The translations under genes and the position numbers were made by a program. A stretch of 64,000 nt of DNA from Monarcha castaneiventris obscurior (Eukaryota; Chordata; Aves; Passeriformes; Monarchidae): contig JAMPIT010000206.1 in assembly GCA_026261815.1 (NCBI GenBank), positions 434,001 to 498,000 of the forward strand. The letters run 5' to 3'. Below, one piece after another: positions 39,088-53,461 of the stretch (its first letter is position 1; every line of letters begins with the position of its first letter). The notes beneath the pieces are model-generated. The model saw only the letters and a list, made by a program, of their open reading frames with translations. It was not told the origin of the DNA and did not search any database.

Positions 39088-41582
39088 AACATTTCAGCTA
39101 CAGAGGCAAGCAGGTGCTGCAGGCCTGCTGCATTGCACCCTCCACATCAGGAAGACAGTGATGGGGCTTGCAGAGGAAGGGGCACAGCTGCAGAAAGCAG
39201 TGTGTCACAATTTGTTTTGGTAGCTGCTGCATCTCAAATCTGTGTGCTAGAGTGGTGTTTTTTTGCTGCCAAAGTTTGGCTGTGGTCATGAAGGAGCTTG
39301 GGTAGGGCTGGGATCAGGCTGAGACATGAAGCTGTGTCCCTCAACAAGCAGGGCTGGGATAGCAACGTTTCCACTTTCTAATGATAAGTCTTATGAACTC
39401 TGGGTAACAGCAAGATCACTGTGTGGGTGGATTTATGTTGAAATTAACTTAACGTTTAATCACATACAGCAAGCACATAGTTGGTTTTCTGTCTGCTTTA
39501 ACAGGGTCTGTTTCCTCCAAGGAAAGTACTTGCCTGGACTTGAACACTAATTCAGATTAAGGTAGGATGTGAAACTAAAGCACAACTCTTGACCTTGAAG
39601 AACTGCAGCTGTGGATATCACCCTGTGGAACAAGAACATCTTGATCCTGTTTGGTTTAGCTTAGCTTAGCTAAAAGGATGACAGCGTAAGTCACACTTCT
39701 GAGTGGGCCCCGAAACCATCAGTTGGCTAAATTCTTATTAACAGATGTAATTTCTGTCATGTACTGTTAATGAAGTCAGATCTTTTCTTCCTTTTGAAGC
39801 AGTATTTAAAAAAGGTTTTGCTACTCTAACATTTTACTATAGCAGTTCAGATTTACTTTGTTGGGTTTGGTTTTTTTATGTGTGTGGGGGGTTTTTTTGG
39901 CTGGAGAACTTGTGAGTGCAGTTTAACCTGCTAAGAGGATGCAGTTGCTGCTCAGTTTGGCCAGGGCTGGGACCATTGTGCAAGGAGAGCAGCTGACATC
40001 CACAACTCTCTCCTGGGGTGTCAAACCTCAGCACTTGTTGGCCAGGTCAAACTGAATGTATGCACTGCCAATAAGCAGTGTTTCATGGCATAGAGCTCAT
40101 TTTAGAACACTAGTTTTATACTGTCATAACTTCCACAGAGGTAACATGGTTAGAAAACAGAGCAAGTGCAAAGTGAATCAAATCCAGCAGTTCTTAGATG
40201 GAGCCCAGTGGAATGGTTTTTCCTCTTAGTCATGCTGGAGAGACTCTAGAGCACCCTTGCACAACAGGGATGCTCCAGATATGGACTTACACTGGTACTA
40301 GTGATTTTCAACTTGATCCTGACGTTTAAAACACCCTCCAGGAAGATACATTTATATTCATTCTACACATCCCACTGACGATTCTACAGATCCCACTGAC
40401 AATACAACCTGATGTACCAAGAATCTAAATGACATGTCCAAACCTATAAAAGCCAGTAGAGAGAAGGTAAGGAATACTGAGTTTCTCAGAGAAGACAGGA
40501 GACGTTATCTGAACTTTCTATACTGTTGTGATTTTTTATATGGGATACGCATAGAAGAGACAAACAAACACAGCATATTTTTATTATCTTAGTTCTTCCT
40601 GAGCTGAAAGCAAATCTAGTAGTTAAAATATTTTTCTTTCCATTTACAAATGTTTAAGATCTGATAAAATGGTAGTTGTAAGCAATACATAGATTTTTCT
40701 TTTAAAAGGATGACAAAGTTTTCTATTGTAAATATATTTGTGTGCAAATACATTTCTCCTTCCATGGTTAACCTACAGGAAAGAAGAGAACATATGTAAT
40801 TAGCACAACTGTAATCAGCATAAAATAATAGGAAGACAAATAAAAGTGCTTTAGAAATGCAGTTGGTAACAGTGTGCTCTTTCAGATTTTTTTATAAACT
40901 AACTTGCAGGTTAGATTATAATTTCTGTCACAGTATATTAAGAAAGCCTGGGCCAAACTCTTCCTCAGTTCCACTTGGATTGATTAGGATGAATTTAGCC
41001 TAGTGCTTCAAAATCACAGTTGGTTTCTTTCTCAGATAAAGCAGTATATATATTAGGAAACTGAAGAATAAGACAAAGCAGAACTAAGCAACTCGAAAAA
41101 CAAAGCATCTCATCTTTCTGACTTTAATCAGGCAAGACTCCAACATAGTTGTACCTCAGGGTAGTGAGATTTTTCCTTTTTAAGACCCATGTTGTGTGCT
41201 TCTTTTTTTTTCTGTTTCACACTTGCGATTCTTACAATTAACATCTATAAGCTCCATAAGGGAAACACATTAGAGAAGAAAAATTTCTGGCTGTTTGACA
41301 CAGTGAAATTGTTGATTCGCAACTTCTGTAACTGCAGACACACTGCACAGAGACATTCAGCTACCATGTAGTGACACTTGCTACAAAACACTAATTGGCA
41401 GGCAACTTTGGGCAGGTGCTGTCTCCAAAACAGCTTTTACTACTTATTATGACTATTTCTTTTTCAAAATACAGTTCACAAGTTTTCATGTCAGCTATGT
41501 CCTCTTTAAAGACCATGGTTGTCAGCTAAATCTTCTCCTTTTGTCTTATTTATTTAACATGCTCTGGCTTCACTTTTTCTAT

Positions 41583-41632
41583 AATCATAGAATCATTTAG
41601 GTTAAAAAAGATCTTTAAGATCATCTTATGTA
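41583..41632 (-). mobile_element. CR1 LINE 3'-terminal scrap
   Basis: About 50 bp of the reverse CR1 terminus: AATCATAGAATCATTTAGG, then AAAGATCTTTAAGATCATC. It is short and diverged but shows the characteristic start of a reversed CR1 copy. Confidence 0.8.
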
Positions 41633-44600
41633 GTTGGAGTTTACTAATTTACCTGAACTGCAAACATTTAAAAAGACTGTAAGTATTAGAACTATCTTCC
41701 CAGTTGTGTGAAAATAACCTACGGACAGGAATGTGTTTAAAAGAAAAAAAGAAAAAAAATCAAAATAATCAAAAGCAAAACAACAAAATCCCCAAACCAC
41801 TCATTAAATGTTTTACAGACTTCAAAGGAACTGTTCAATTAAGAATAGAGAGGCACCCCACACCCTTTATTTTTTTTTAATTCTGCCTGATGTAAAACTA
41901 GATAATGAACAAACTTTAATTATGAAAGATAGTTATCAAGTTTTTAAGAAGTGATGGTGAAATAAACATCACTTCTGAAAACTTCTTTTCCCCAAGTAAT
42001 TTCTTTTCAATGCTATGTAACATTTTCCCCTTCTACTATGAAAAGAAAATACACACGTTCAAACTCACACATAAAAAATTCTCACTGCAGGAATCACGAT
42101 GAAAACTGAGACCCCAGGAGGTGAGCAGTGACACAGAGGGAACAACAGAGAAAAGGATTTGAGGTAATGAATGCTCTCTGCTACAATGTAAACAGGTGAC
42201 TCCTTGCTCTGAGGCCACATTTGCTTGTTTGGGCTAAAGTAGATAAAGCCATATATCTACACAAACTTCTGCTAGTGCTATGACAGACAGTGGAGGCAGA
42301 GAGGAATCAGCTCTACCTCAGTGCACGTCCCCACCCCGGCAGGGCAAAGCGGGAAGGGGATTAACACCATAATGCTTCTGGCTTGGTAGAAGTACACACT
42401 AAATTCTGGCAGATCAGATTTCATCACTGCTCTAGTAAACAGGGCACATATTTGCCATTTCACCTACACAAAAGCCTAATACAGAGCAACTAAATTCTGC
42501 AGTCCCAGAGGTGGGCAGCATGTGCCCTACCCACCTTAATAAACAGGGCACATCATGAGCATCAAAGGCCCTTCTGGAATGGGGCTGAAGTTTGTTTACA
42601 TTATCACCCCTTCGATCAGATTTACATTTCCCACACTAACCTTCCCCTAGTTTACTGCCACGTGTCTTTCTGGAAAAAGGGAAGTTTGGCTTTGAAGGGC
42701 TGCTCTAAGAAATCTCCGAGAGTAGTAAAGTTACAGCAGAAGCCACAGCAACAAAGGGCTAAACTGAAGTGACTGCTCCCATAGGAAAAAAAAATAGCCT
42801 GAGAGTAGCTGTCCAATGAGGTTTGCTGCGTGTGCATAAGGAACAGGCCGGGAAGCCGTAGAACATAAAGAATTCCTGCTGTTTCCCCCAGTGTGTCTCC
42901 TTTATATTCAAGAGTGTGCATGAAAACAGTCTCTGAACGTATTAGCTTTTCACATCTGGAGACACGGGTTTTGCATTAGCCCACACATCTCCATTTCTTC
43001 ACTAAAGAAAGAAGTGTATCCAGAGGCATGTAGGTATCCAGGGGAACCCCACAATAAAAGGGAAAATAATGCATGTTCACTTCCAAACAGATAAAATCTG
43101 ACTACAGGTTTTCAGCATCTTGCATGTTTTCTTAAGAACTACTCACAAACTGTAAAAATCCTCTAGATTTTGGAACAACTCTTTTGAACATGAGAATGTA
43201 CAAACATAGAGAACTATGGATGAGTATTTAGGAGATATAAAGTCATGCTTAGGGCACAAAACCCCTTAACTCACAGGTACCAAAAAAGAGGAGCTCCCAT
43301 ATTCTCTTTCTGCCTCCTGTCTCTCACTACTCTCAGCCACAAAGATTGCTCTGTGTTGCACTGATCCTTGTCATACCTGCCAATGAGACATTTTAGTATG
43401 TTAAAATGGTACAAAGCATAGGGGGTGGGCAGCAGGAAAGTTACATGGATTTCCAGTGGTTTAGGGAGTTTTAATAAACAAAATAAACAAAAGTAATCTC
43501 CTGAGACAGCCTAACAATTGACAAAACAGTGAGGAAGTAGATACCAGAAGCTGGAAATTGTGTGTAGTGAAAGTCACACACAGAAAAGTATTTCTTCTCT
43601 TTCCAGGTTTTGCAGCAAGCCATCTCTGAGACTTTTGGAAAAGGTTTGAAACCAACAGGAAAAAGCTGCTTGCTATGCAACTGCAGAAAACTGGGCAATT
43701 GTGGGTACAGACCAAAACTAGGAATGGGCTCAACCAGGGATTAAAACAAGTTAATAGACTGTAGATTCCCCTTGCTGTCCTTAGAATTGTTTCTAAACAT
43801 GAAGGTCTTTGGTTGAGAAATTTCCTTGGCCACTGGTTATCACAAACTAGAAGGCTTAAAGGCAAGATATAAGAAGGATTGCTCTCTGCCCTCTTGGGAT
43901 CTGCTAATGGCCACTACCAAAAATCAGAAGAATAAATACAATTTGGCACAAAACCATTCCAGAAGATACTGGTTTTAACTGGTTCTGTCCCAACCAATAA
44001 GGCCAAGCCTGCATTAGCCAACTTGTTCTGTTTTCAGAACGAGGCTATTTTCCAAGTGTGGATCAGAGCTGGACATAATCCCTGCTGACCTCTTCATGCA
44101 AAGTTGACTATTTCACCATTGAGCCTCTTGAAGAGGCTTTCACATGACTTTGCCCCAGACACTTGAAAGTATTGTCAAATATTTATTATATGCCTGGGTT
44201 TGTCTTATCTTTGGGCACTACTGAGAGGTTTCCTCTCACTGAGGGTTCAGCTGGACTACTCACTTTGAAAACTCCTCTCAGAAGGTTTCCCAGTTCATCC
44301 CTGTACGCTTGACTGACAACACCAATGTTGTGTCTCTTTTAAGGGTTGGTAATCAAGCTGCTTTGCCTCTCTCCCAGACCATTAGTACTGTCATCATTCC
44401 ATACCCCGAGGTGCTCTGCTATTAACATTTTCCCACTATGACAAACCAGCCATTTCCCCTAGTACAAATTTGCAATTTCTTTGCTTCCTATTTAAGGTAG
44501 TTATTAAACCTCCAGTATAAGACCCACCCCTTGATTACCAGCTTTCCCTAACAGCCTCTCCTGAGAAACGTCAACAAAAGCTTTTTAGGAGTGTAAATAA

Positions 44601-46416
44601 GTTACAATGTATCTAACATTTCTCCCATTGTGCACTACCGTAACTTTTTGGAAGTATTCTAATAGAATAAACTAGAGGAAGTTTACACTTAGAGAAGGTT
44701 ATGCTGGTTTACACCTCAGGTACTTTATGATGACATCTATAATGACTTTCTCAACAATTTTCTTAGGCACTTAAATGAGGGTCATGAGTTTATAATTCCC
44801 TGGATCACCCTTATCATCTCTCCCACCTCAATAAAAAGAGCACTGGCAATCTTCCAGATTCTTATTATAGCTGTAACAATAAATTAAATCACATTTATTT
44901 TGAGGTTGTTTTTTCCTAGGAGGTAATTCAGCTAATACTAAAGAAATTAACTCCTGACTTAATAGATTAATGTAGTCCAAATATTAATAATATTAATACT
45001 CTCTACATTTACATATACATGTTGGTCAATCTCAAACTGCTTTAACAACAAAGCCACTATCTTTATCTCCATTTTGAAGACCAGGAAAATGAAGCACAGA
45101 TAAGGGCATTATGGGGCAAAGTTACAAGCAGAGTCCAAGTCTCATACTTGTATCACTGCCTGCTAAATCATGAGATTCAGTAAAAGTATCTCTACTCCTG
45201 CCAACTCTTTACCAAAAGGTAAGATTAAGCTCACCAGGTATCCCTCTGTATAGAAGACCAGTGTAAACAGTGTTTTATATTCTAATTTTCTCTTCTTAAT
45301 TGTCCCTTGAGCCTCCAGAGCTATTCAGGCTCATCAGCTCTCTAGGGGATTTCTAATATAATTCTGGAAGAAAATGACTTTTTTTTTATATATATATATT
45401 TGTCCTTTTAAATTCCTTTCATTCATCTTGTTCTCTAGCTTTCCTACAAAAGCATACACTTCACTACTTGCATGACTCGTGCATTGAGCTTATTTTCCCC
45501 TCACCAACTATTGTTCTGCCCTGCATTAATATTTCTCTTCTCATTTAAGTATTTTTTTTCTCTCCTTATACTCCCTTCTCTCCCATTACACTATAAAGTT
45601 GTGTCATCATTCTGTGTGACTCTTTTATTTGTATAAACATCTAATCACATTCAGTAGCACCAAGCTGATGGATTCAGAGACACCCTGCAGTCATCAGTTT
45701 CATGCAGTAAACAATTAGGTTCTTAATTTTTTTTTCAGGGCCAGATCCTCAAAAGGTTCTAAAATAGAGCTGTTCAGTGCAGCCGAAGACTAGAAGAGAA
45801 ATTGATCTTCCTCGTGTTAAGTCAAAGGAGTACTCCACCCTGTTTCAGGCTCTTTTTAATTAGTTTCCTCAGTCTTCTTTTCTGGTAATTACAACCTGAT
45901 GATTCTTTCATTCCTCTTTCCTGAAAAAAACCCTTCCTTGATACTAGGCATCACATTAACATTAATAACTTCAGTGTACATAGTGTCTGTTATCTAAAAG
46001 AATCCCAAGGAGCTTTGGAAACCCTACACAGTCTCATTGGCTGAAGCAAGTCATCCATGAACAGGAGGAGGATATGCAGCAGCTGTTACCAATACATGGA
46101 AACATGCAGCACAATAGTTGCAGATTGACAACATAGCGAGAAGTCAGGTGAGCAAAAAAACCTGGAATTAGGTTAGACATTACTGTTAACACTCTTTTTC
46201 TAGGAAAAGTGTCATGGGATAACTACTAATAACATTTTTAAAATTCTTGAGTAAACACTTCATCCAAAATACACAAGGTGAATTTTCAGCTCTTGCTTCA
46301 GTACTTGTGTACTGAAAGGCAAGATCAACATGAAAGCTCCCATGGTGTGGCAAAAATGAGAGTTAGCTCTACAGCTAACTTCATGGTCTTCCCTGGAAAA
46401 GTTTCCAAGCAGCAAT
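41633..46416. other. Unique to low-identity stretch; possible very old LINE at about 44700-44890
   Basis: No gene was recognised. The segment around 44760-44880 is loosely reminiscent of a reversed old LINE body, but similarity is too weak to call. A (TA)n tract lies near 45390-45400 and A-rich tracts near 41735-41790. Frames are short. Confidence 0.35.
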
Positions 46417-47060
46417 ATAGAATCATGGAATCATGAAGGTTGGAAAAAATGTTTTAGATCATCAAGTTCAACCACCAAACCAGCACCCTCACCATGTTCA
46501 CCATTAAACCATGTCCTCAAGTGCCATATCGAAACATTTTTTGAAAACTTCCTGAGATAGTGTTTCCACCACTTCCCTGGGCAGCCTGTTTCAATGCTTT
46601 ACAACCCTGTCTGTGAAGAAATTTTTCCTATATCCAGCCTAAGCCTCTCCAGGCACAACTTGAGGCCATTTCCCCTGATCTTTCATTTGCTACCTGGGAG
46701 AAGAGGCCAACCCCCACCTGGCTACGCCCTCCTTTCAGAGAGTTCTAGAGTGTGATAAGGTCTTCCCTGAGCCCCTTTTCTCCAGACTAAACACCCCCAT
46801 CTCCCTCAGCTGCCACTCACAGGACTTGCGTTCTAGACCTTTCCCCAGCTCCACTGCCCTTCTCTGGACACACTCTAGCACCTCAATGTCTTTCTTGTCG
46901 TGAGGGGCCCAGAACTGGACACAGCACTCGAGGTGTGGCTTCACCAGTGCTGAGTACAGGGGGACAATCACAGCCCTGGTCCTGCTGGCCACACTGTTGC
47001 TGATCCAGGCCAGGATGCCATCGGCCTTCTTGGCCACCTGGGCACAGCTGGCTCATGTTT
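46417..47060 (-). mobile_element. CR1 LINE, 3' UTR plus end of ORF2
   Basis: About 640 bp in reverse. It starts with the CR1 terminus (ATAGAATCATGGAATCATGAAGG), passes through the 3' UTR and continues into the ORF2 C-terminus. On the minus strand 46735-47037 is open for 100 codons and encodes the CR1 ORF2 end, with the [15 protein letters not shown] and [12 protein letters not shown] patches also seen at 10499-10855. It is 5'-truncated near 47060 within the AGCTGTGCCC segment. It contains no catalytic region, so it is inactive. Confidence 0.95.
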
Positions 47061-49572
47061 AGCCACCAGCATGAAATAAGAATCCCCAGAACTACATTTC
47101 AGTGGGCCCCTATCAGACAGGACTGCAGACCTGCCATGGTCCTGTGGCCAATGCACAGGATCCCAGGGCACACACTCACTCATGAGCACATCCTGGCTTA
47201 CTTGGGACAGCTGATCAAATTACTTGCCACATGGACAGCTGTGTGTCTTATAGCCAATCCTGGCTTGTTACAACCATCCCATTTTTAGGTCAGCAGACAC
47301 CAGATTCAGTATCCTAAGACATCAGGCTGCAAACCATAGATTCAAAAGCTACCATAAGCAGCTCTGCCACCTATATAGCAGAAGTCAGCAGATAGCTCAA
47401 GGTGATATCTCGGCCAGTTATCCTAATGTAACTTGTGTGTCAGACCACTAGGGTGCATAAATAATGTTGAAGCTGCTTCAAACTTCAGATCAGCCCTAGA
47501 TCAGGAGCGTGCAAGAGCAGTTCTATTCTGCTCCATCCTATACCTTTCTTAAAAGCAGACATTTCATGTAAGCTATGTTTTCCCTTTATTCTTCATCATG
47601 CAGCTAACAATACCTGGGCATGGAATCAAGGCATTTAAGCTGTAGGTACCTGAGTGTTAGGCTGTGCAGGAATGTCTTGTTTTTCAGTAAAATTATCACC
47701 TTTTCCTCTCCCTCTACAATTAGTCATAATAGTGTCTCCCACCAAACAGTGACCTACCCAGTCTGGTAACTTAAAAGATGAGACAGCATTTCACAGTACA
47801 GTGCAATCACATTCTTTTATGATGATAACTACTGGAAAACATAAAACTAGCTGCTGAAAGGGGCCAGACATATTTACTTCTAGAAAGAAAACAGTCTTCC
47901 TCTTGAGTATTTTAGAAAACTAAAACCAACCCCATTTCAAAACACTGTTTGTGGTCCTTACACTCCTACAAACTATATCCTCTATCATTTACAACCTGTT
48001 CACATTAGTGGGCAGATGGAGCCATTACTGCCCTTCTGGCTGATTTTCCCAGGTCTTTAAACACTTCTTGAGCTGCTGCACTTGTAATCACTGCTTTGAT
48101 CCAGAGACTGACAGCATACTACTTACTGCTGCAGCTTTACTATCCATCCTGGAATTTTTATCCCTGCCATTTCTCTACTTTATAGGCTTTCAAGGTGAAA
48201 CACTCCTGCAAGGGAGCTCCTGGAATCTTTTATGTAATGCATTACCTTTCCATGGGTAAAAGCAACCTGTGTTTTCTCTGGAGTTTATGTGTCAAGCATT
48301 ACAATATTCATTGCCCACACTGTGCCTCAGACATGCCAGGCCAGCCTGCTCTGTCATAGCATGAGCATCTGACTCTTGGATTCTCCTCTCCTCAGTCTTT
48401 AAAATCTAAAAGAAGGAAGTTTCTGTCATCACTTACAAACGTTATTGAATTAACTACTTTCACCTGTTAATACTGCAAGTCAGGGTGGAAACACACCGAG
48501 GAAGCCCAGTCAGAGTCTTCCAAACTATGGCTAGTGTTGAATTGCAAGCTGTAAAAAAATAATTTTCAAATTAAGGATAAATTATGTACAGACTGAAAAA
48601 TAACTATTCAGTAAAATAAATTTATATATTATCTATCCATTGAAGTTATTGCTACCAGTGATTTTCTTCAGATGTGAAGGAAGTATGTTCTCCCCTAAGC
48701 TGGTCAGTGTGAAATGTACGTTTTTAATTTGTAATTATTAGGAGTACCAAATCCTGTTTCCAACTTGCAGCTAATACTACATCTAGCTTGTATTATTTCT
48801 CTCCTTGCAGCTTCTAATCTTAAAAAAAGGCAGCTAGTCAATCTTAGGAGACGACACGACAAACATTTCATGACACACATTTCAACAGGATTTAACAATA
48901 AACAGCCACCTCGACAAAGAGGAGCCTTCCTCCACCTCCCCACTAAAGCAGCATCAGACAAGAAACTAAGTGAGACATGTTAACAGAGAAGCACTCCAAT
49001 TAACGTGTTACAGCTCCTCTAAAGCAGAGACCAAAGGCGACTGCTGCCGGCGATGCTGCGGGATGCAGAGCAGTAATTGTCACTTAAGCACTTCACTCCC
49101 CGCCGCCTGGCTCCCTCCCAGCTGGGTTTATCTCTATCCAATTACTGCTGTCATTTGCATTTCAACGTGTGCCATCAGGAGCCAGGGCACAGGCACCAGC
49201 CATGGTGACACACAGCAAAGTCAAGCCATTCTACGCCATGTCCTTGGGGTCCAGCACCTTCCCCCCCCAACCCCTCCCCCCACCTCCCCCCCCAGCCCCG
49301 ACACCACGCTGTGCTCCAAGAGGCACTCAGGGAACCGCCATGGCCAGGGATGGGAAAGACATGCAAAGCCCAGCTGAGAGCCTGCAAAAGGCCACAGAGC
49401 AGTTTTTCAGGAGGAGGTCACACATGAAAGACACACTGGATACCAATGGTACACGTTTTGTTTCTGATGTATCTATTGTACATCATCCTGGGTTGCATTT
49501 TCCACTCCAAATCCACAAAGCTGCACAGCAGGCAGAGTTGGCGTACTTCAGTATGACTGTTCTTTAGTATTT
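47061..49572. other. Unique non-coding stretch
   Basis: No gene or transposon was recognised. The block 49030-49200 is GC-richer, with AGTAATTGTCA, CCAATTACTGC and an octamer-like ATTTGCAT, which could be a regulatory element. A C-rich tract follows. Confidence 0.4.
49261..49294 (+). repeat. C-rich low-complexity tract
   Basis: Runs of C5-C8 interrupted by single A or T bases. The Pro/Thr-rich frames crossing it are artefacts. Confidence 0.9.
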
Positions 49573-50097
49573 CACACAGAATGGTAAGATTGGAGAGGAC
49601 CACTGGAGGTCTAGTCCAGCCTCCCTGCTCAAGCAGGGTCCCCTAAAATTCATGAATTTGGGATTGTGTCCAAGTAAAATCTGAATATCTCCTGGGAAGG
49701 AGACTCTGTAACCTCTCTGGCAGCCTGTTCCAGTGCTTGGTCACATGCACAGTAAAGAAGCTCTTCCTCATGTTCATATGGAACTTCCGGTTCCAGTTTC
49801 AGCCTGTTGCCTCTCATCCTATTGCCCAGCACCACCAAGAAAAGCCTGGTCCATCCTCTTGACACACCGTCTTCAGATATTTATAGACATTGATAAGGTT
49901 CCCTCTTAGTCTTCTCCAGGTGTAACTGGCCCAGTTCCCTCAGCCTTTCTTCCAGAAGAGGAATGCTCCAGCTCTATAATCACCTTCACAGCCCTTCAGG
50001 AGCTCCATTTCTCTGGTACTAAGGACCCAAAAACTGGACACAGTACTCTCTGTGAGGTCTCCCCAGGGTGTGAGTACAGGGCACCAGTAGTTGTACT
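49573..50097 (-). mobile_element. CR1 LINE fragment, older type
   Basis: About 525 bp in reverse, beginning CACAGAATGGTAAGATTGGAGAGGACC. It carries the segments CCTCTCTGGCAGCCTGTTCCAG, GAAGCTCTTCCTCATGTTC and AACTGGACACAGTACTC, typical of CR1 3' UTR and ORF2 end. Its 3' segment differs from the copies at 34450 and 46417, so it belongs to another, probably older, CR1 subfamily. Confidence 0.93.
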
Positions 50098-53000
50098 CTT
50101 GTAGCACCTACATGCGGAAGCTGCACATTGGGGCCCACAATGCTGGATGATTATACTTGTGTACTTGAGCAGGTTGAAGAAACTGGATTGGTCAAGGAGG
50201 AACATGGATAAAACAAGGATTCTCAGCTCCTCAGCTAGGGAATGGTCACGATACATATTGGTGGTGTGCTATTACTTGACTGCACAGAGCTAGGAATAGA
50301 TGCAAGAGGGTCTAGGATGAGTGTGGGGAGGTTGAAATTCCAGAGGACAACTGCTGACTGCATACTCTGCAGAGGTAAGATGAAAACACAGCACCTACAG
50401 CTGCTCATACTGCTTTGCTTCCTAAACAGTGCAGCTAAGACAATAACATGTAAAAGTTCAACACTTAAAGGATTGCCTTCATTGAAGGTTGAAGCCTGTC
50501 TATTTGCTAAGTATCACAACAAAAATTTACCACCAGTTTTAGAGGTGTATCAGCTCTTTAAACAATCTATTTACTTAACAGTGTTTGGCGCTCAGGGATC
50601 ACTCTTCCTCACTGACAGAAACGTCTGCAGTGCCTGCATTTGTCAGCCTGCTCTGTGACATCTCATCACCACATGAGGTGCAGCACAGACCTCTGAGAGG
50701 GAAGAACCACTTTAGCTAGATCTAATTCAACATGGCCTCTGTCACTGAAAATAGTATTTCTTCTGATTCCTGCAGCCAAAAAGAATCAGGGGTACAGAAC
50801 CATCAGTTTTATTTACTGACAAGATGCATTTCCATGGGTTTTCCCATGAAAGAATTTTAAAATATTCTGTGGGCAACTCAGACTGTCCACCCACTGCCCA
50901 AATGGAGTGGGATACAAATAGCCAGCAAGTGCAGAACAAATGCTACCTCCTACTTAGGAGTGTGCCAGGGAAAGGTTGTTTGTCACTGATGAGCTGCAAT
51001 CAGAGGCTATGAACTATCCTTAGCATATCTGAGAAGCATTTTGCTCCATGCTAACCAAGGAAAATCAGAGATCAAAACAAAACACACTGCTTGCGTTTTC
51101 TTCTTAACTAGCCACCAGAAAAATGGTGGAAGATTAGGATTTGCTGTGACATCTAGATTGCCACTTCAAGTTTAAAAAAGCACCTGCATGTAAAGCTCAC
51201 ACACAGCTTATTTTCCCCTGCCATCATGACCTCTCTTGTTGGAAATAAAATAAAGGAAGTTTAAACAAATAAGCTAAAGCAGCTTCTAAAAAGTAGCCAG
51301 AGATTGGACTATGGTTAATTGAAGGCCAACAGAAAAGTAATTTGCCCTTTCTTTTGTTTCTTTTTCATTGTTTTTAAATGGTTTCTTTTGGCTGACTGTG
51401 TATTTGAAATCCTTTGTATTAATAAGCTGATCAGTTACTGGCTCTCTATCTGCTAACCTGAGCCAAAAAACCTGCTCTTTTCTCTTTTGTCTCTAAGCCA
51501 AAAGAAATTTGTATGGGAAATATGTCTTCTCCCTCTCCCTGCACTGAGTCACAACACAATGGTAATTTGAAAACCTTTTATTTATTACCAGGAACAAAAA
51601 TGCCAAGCCAGATAGCAAAGAAGGGTTTGAAACAGGGTCTTCAGAACAAAAACTCCCACTACTACAGTCCACACAACTCCTGACTCAGGCATTTTGCCTC
51701 TGAGTACCACCACAGCACAGACAGGGCTGTCTTTCTGTTTCAGTTCATACGGGCTTGACTGACCTCATGTTCTCCTGTAATTCTGTATTATTTATGTTTT
51801 TTCCTGCTACAAAATATAACAGCCTTTTGTTACTTGGTTTACCAATCTAGTAAAACTGCCAAACTCGAAATCTGCACTTATGAAGTAGATGTTTTTTCTG
51901 CACTTTTAAAAGTGGAACGGTGATCCAGGCATTGAATATGTTAGGTGGAAAAGAAGTTCCACAGAGGGAATTTCTTAAGAGAAGTTGAATGACAGCTGGG
52001 GAAGAATGGTCTACTGGAATCATCTGGGATGAATTCACTGACTGTTGTTGCTTCTCAAAGTGACACAGCAAGGACAGTAGGTAAAGACTGAGTAGGGCTC
52101 CTTAGTGTAGGGACTAAGGAGAAATGACTTCCCAAATGCCCCACCTCAAGTTTATCCTCTTAATCCTGCCTCTAGCGACTGGTCCAACCAGCTCTCATCC
52201 AAAGGATCTTGGCCATGGAGGGCTCAGCTTCCCATCAGCAGAGTGGCTGAATTAGTGAACATTTGTGGAAGCCTTTATCACTTTTTATGGAGCTTTGACT
52301 ACAACCTGCTGCTGCTCCTCATCTTGCTGTCCCTATCATACCAACTGAAGGATGCACATGCTCCCACCCTACACAGACATGCTGCTTTCTTAACAACACA
52401 CAGTATCTACACTCCATGTACTGGCAGGTGTGAAGCACTCTCCATATGTCATTTTCTAGAAGGATCTTAGATCTTCTCTAAATCATTGTTTTAGGGATCA
52501 TCACCACCATCTTCACATGTCCAATACCCTTTAATACTGAATACTTAGAGGATTATGCTATCTGAACACCAGAGAGAATCAACAACAGACAACAATAGCT
52601 TGACTGGTTAGGTTGAGACTGTACATTGGATCCTCCTACCTGTGATAGACTGAGACCTTTGGCTGAGTGGCAGGAACTATTTGAAATGTTAAGCTACAAA
52701 AAGCAAGACAAATTGCACTGAAATCCTGGACCACTTTGAAGTAGGACGCACACTACGCCAGCTTCTTTTCTGCCTGCCCCACATCCCCAAGCAAATACAA
52801 TGAGTCAAACAGTATGAACAAAACATCTCGAAGATTAATAGTGCATACAGCCTTCCGGAGGTTTTCAATAAGGAAAGCACAGGCAGAACTGCAACAAATA
52901 GCTACATGTTTTTTAACCCACAGAAGACAAAAAGCTTCTTTTTCGGGACTGAGATTTAGTGTTGCATCACAGGCAGAGCTCTCTTGTGCATACATGTGCA

Positions 53001-53285
53001 TAAATCATCCAAACAGCTGAGAGGGTATACATTTCGGGTTCTCTCCTAATGGTCAGTCAGTTTAATTAACAGCAATCTTTAATTGCTACAGCAGGCGGAA
53101 GTAACCTGGCTATAGTTTACATCTTGACAATAAGCCATCAGCCAGATTTCCAGAGGCAGACAGCACTCACTGATCTTGGAACTTAACTGAAGTTTGGGTG
53201 CTTGACTTTGGAATCAGGACTGGTGATGCCCTCTTTCTTCCTTTCTTTCTCTCCTTTTCTCTTCCTTTTCATCTTACCCACTGTT
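50098..53285. other. Unique stretch; small secreted-peptide-like frame at 50380-50658
   Basis: No transposon was recognised. An ATG at 50380 opens a 92-codon frame whose first residues (MKTQHLQLLILLCFLNSAA) have signal-peptide shape: a basic start, a Leu-rich core and small residues before a likely cleavage point. The rest has scattered cysteines but no family I recognise. The ATG sits directly beside a donor-like AGAG|GTAAG, which would argue against translation if that donor is used. The remaining frames in the stretch are featureless. Confidence 0.25.
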
Positions 53286-53461
53286 GTGTGATTATATAGT
53301 AGGACAGACACTAACGCACTAATTTCCATGCCAAGAGTGTAATTTACTAATAAAACTTCGTGAGTTTTTGTGGATCCTCTGTCTTTTGTTCTTCCTTTCA
53401 ACCATGAGCATTCATGAATCTTGTGTGCTCCCTTCCCCTTAAGGGTGTGACATTGCATTTT

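Larger units (their letters stand above)
34646..41582. other. Long unique non-coding stretch
   Basis: No recognised transposon apart from simple repeats listed separately. Frames are short and featureless. Small direct duplications occur (for example ATCCCACTGAC twice about 20 bp apart near 40370-40400). Confidence 0.5.

Noticed and set aside
40370..40400. Short direct duplication as a target-site duplication
   Set aside because: The two copies are only about 20 bp apart with no element between them. It is a local duplication.
44320..44890. Ancient LINE body
   Set aside because: Resemblance is impressionistic. No terminus, duplication or protein motif could be found.
49169..49567. Pro-rich 132-codon plus frame
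   Set aside because: Driven by the C-rich tract at 49261-49294.
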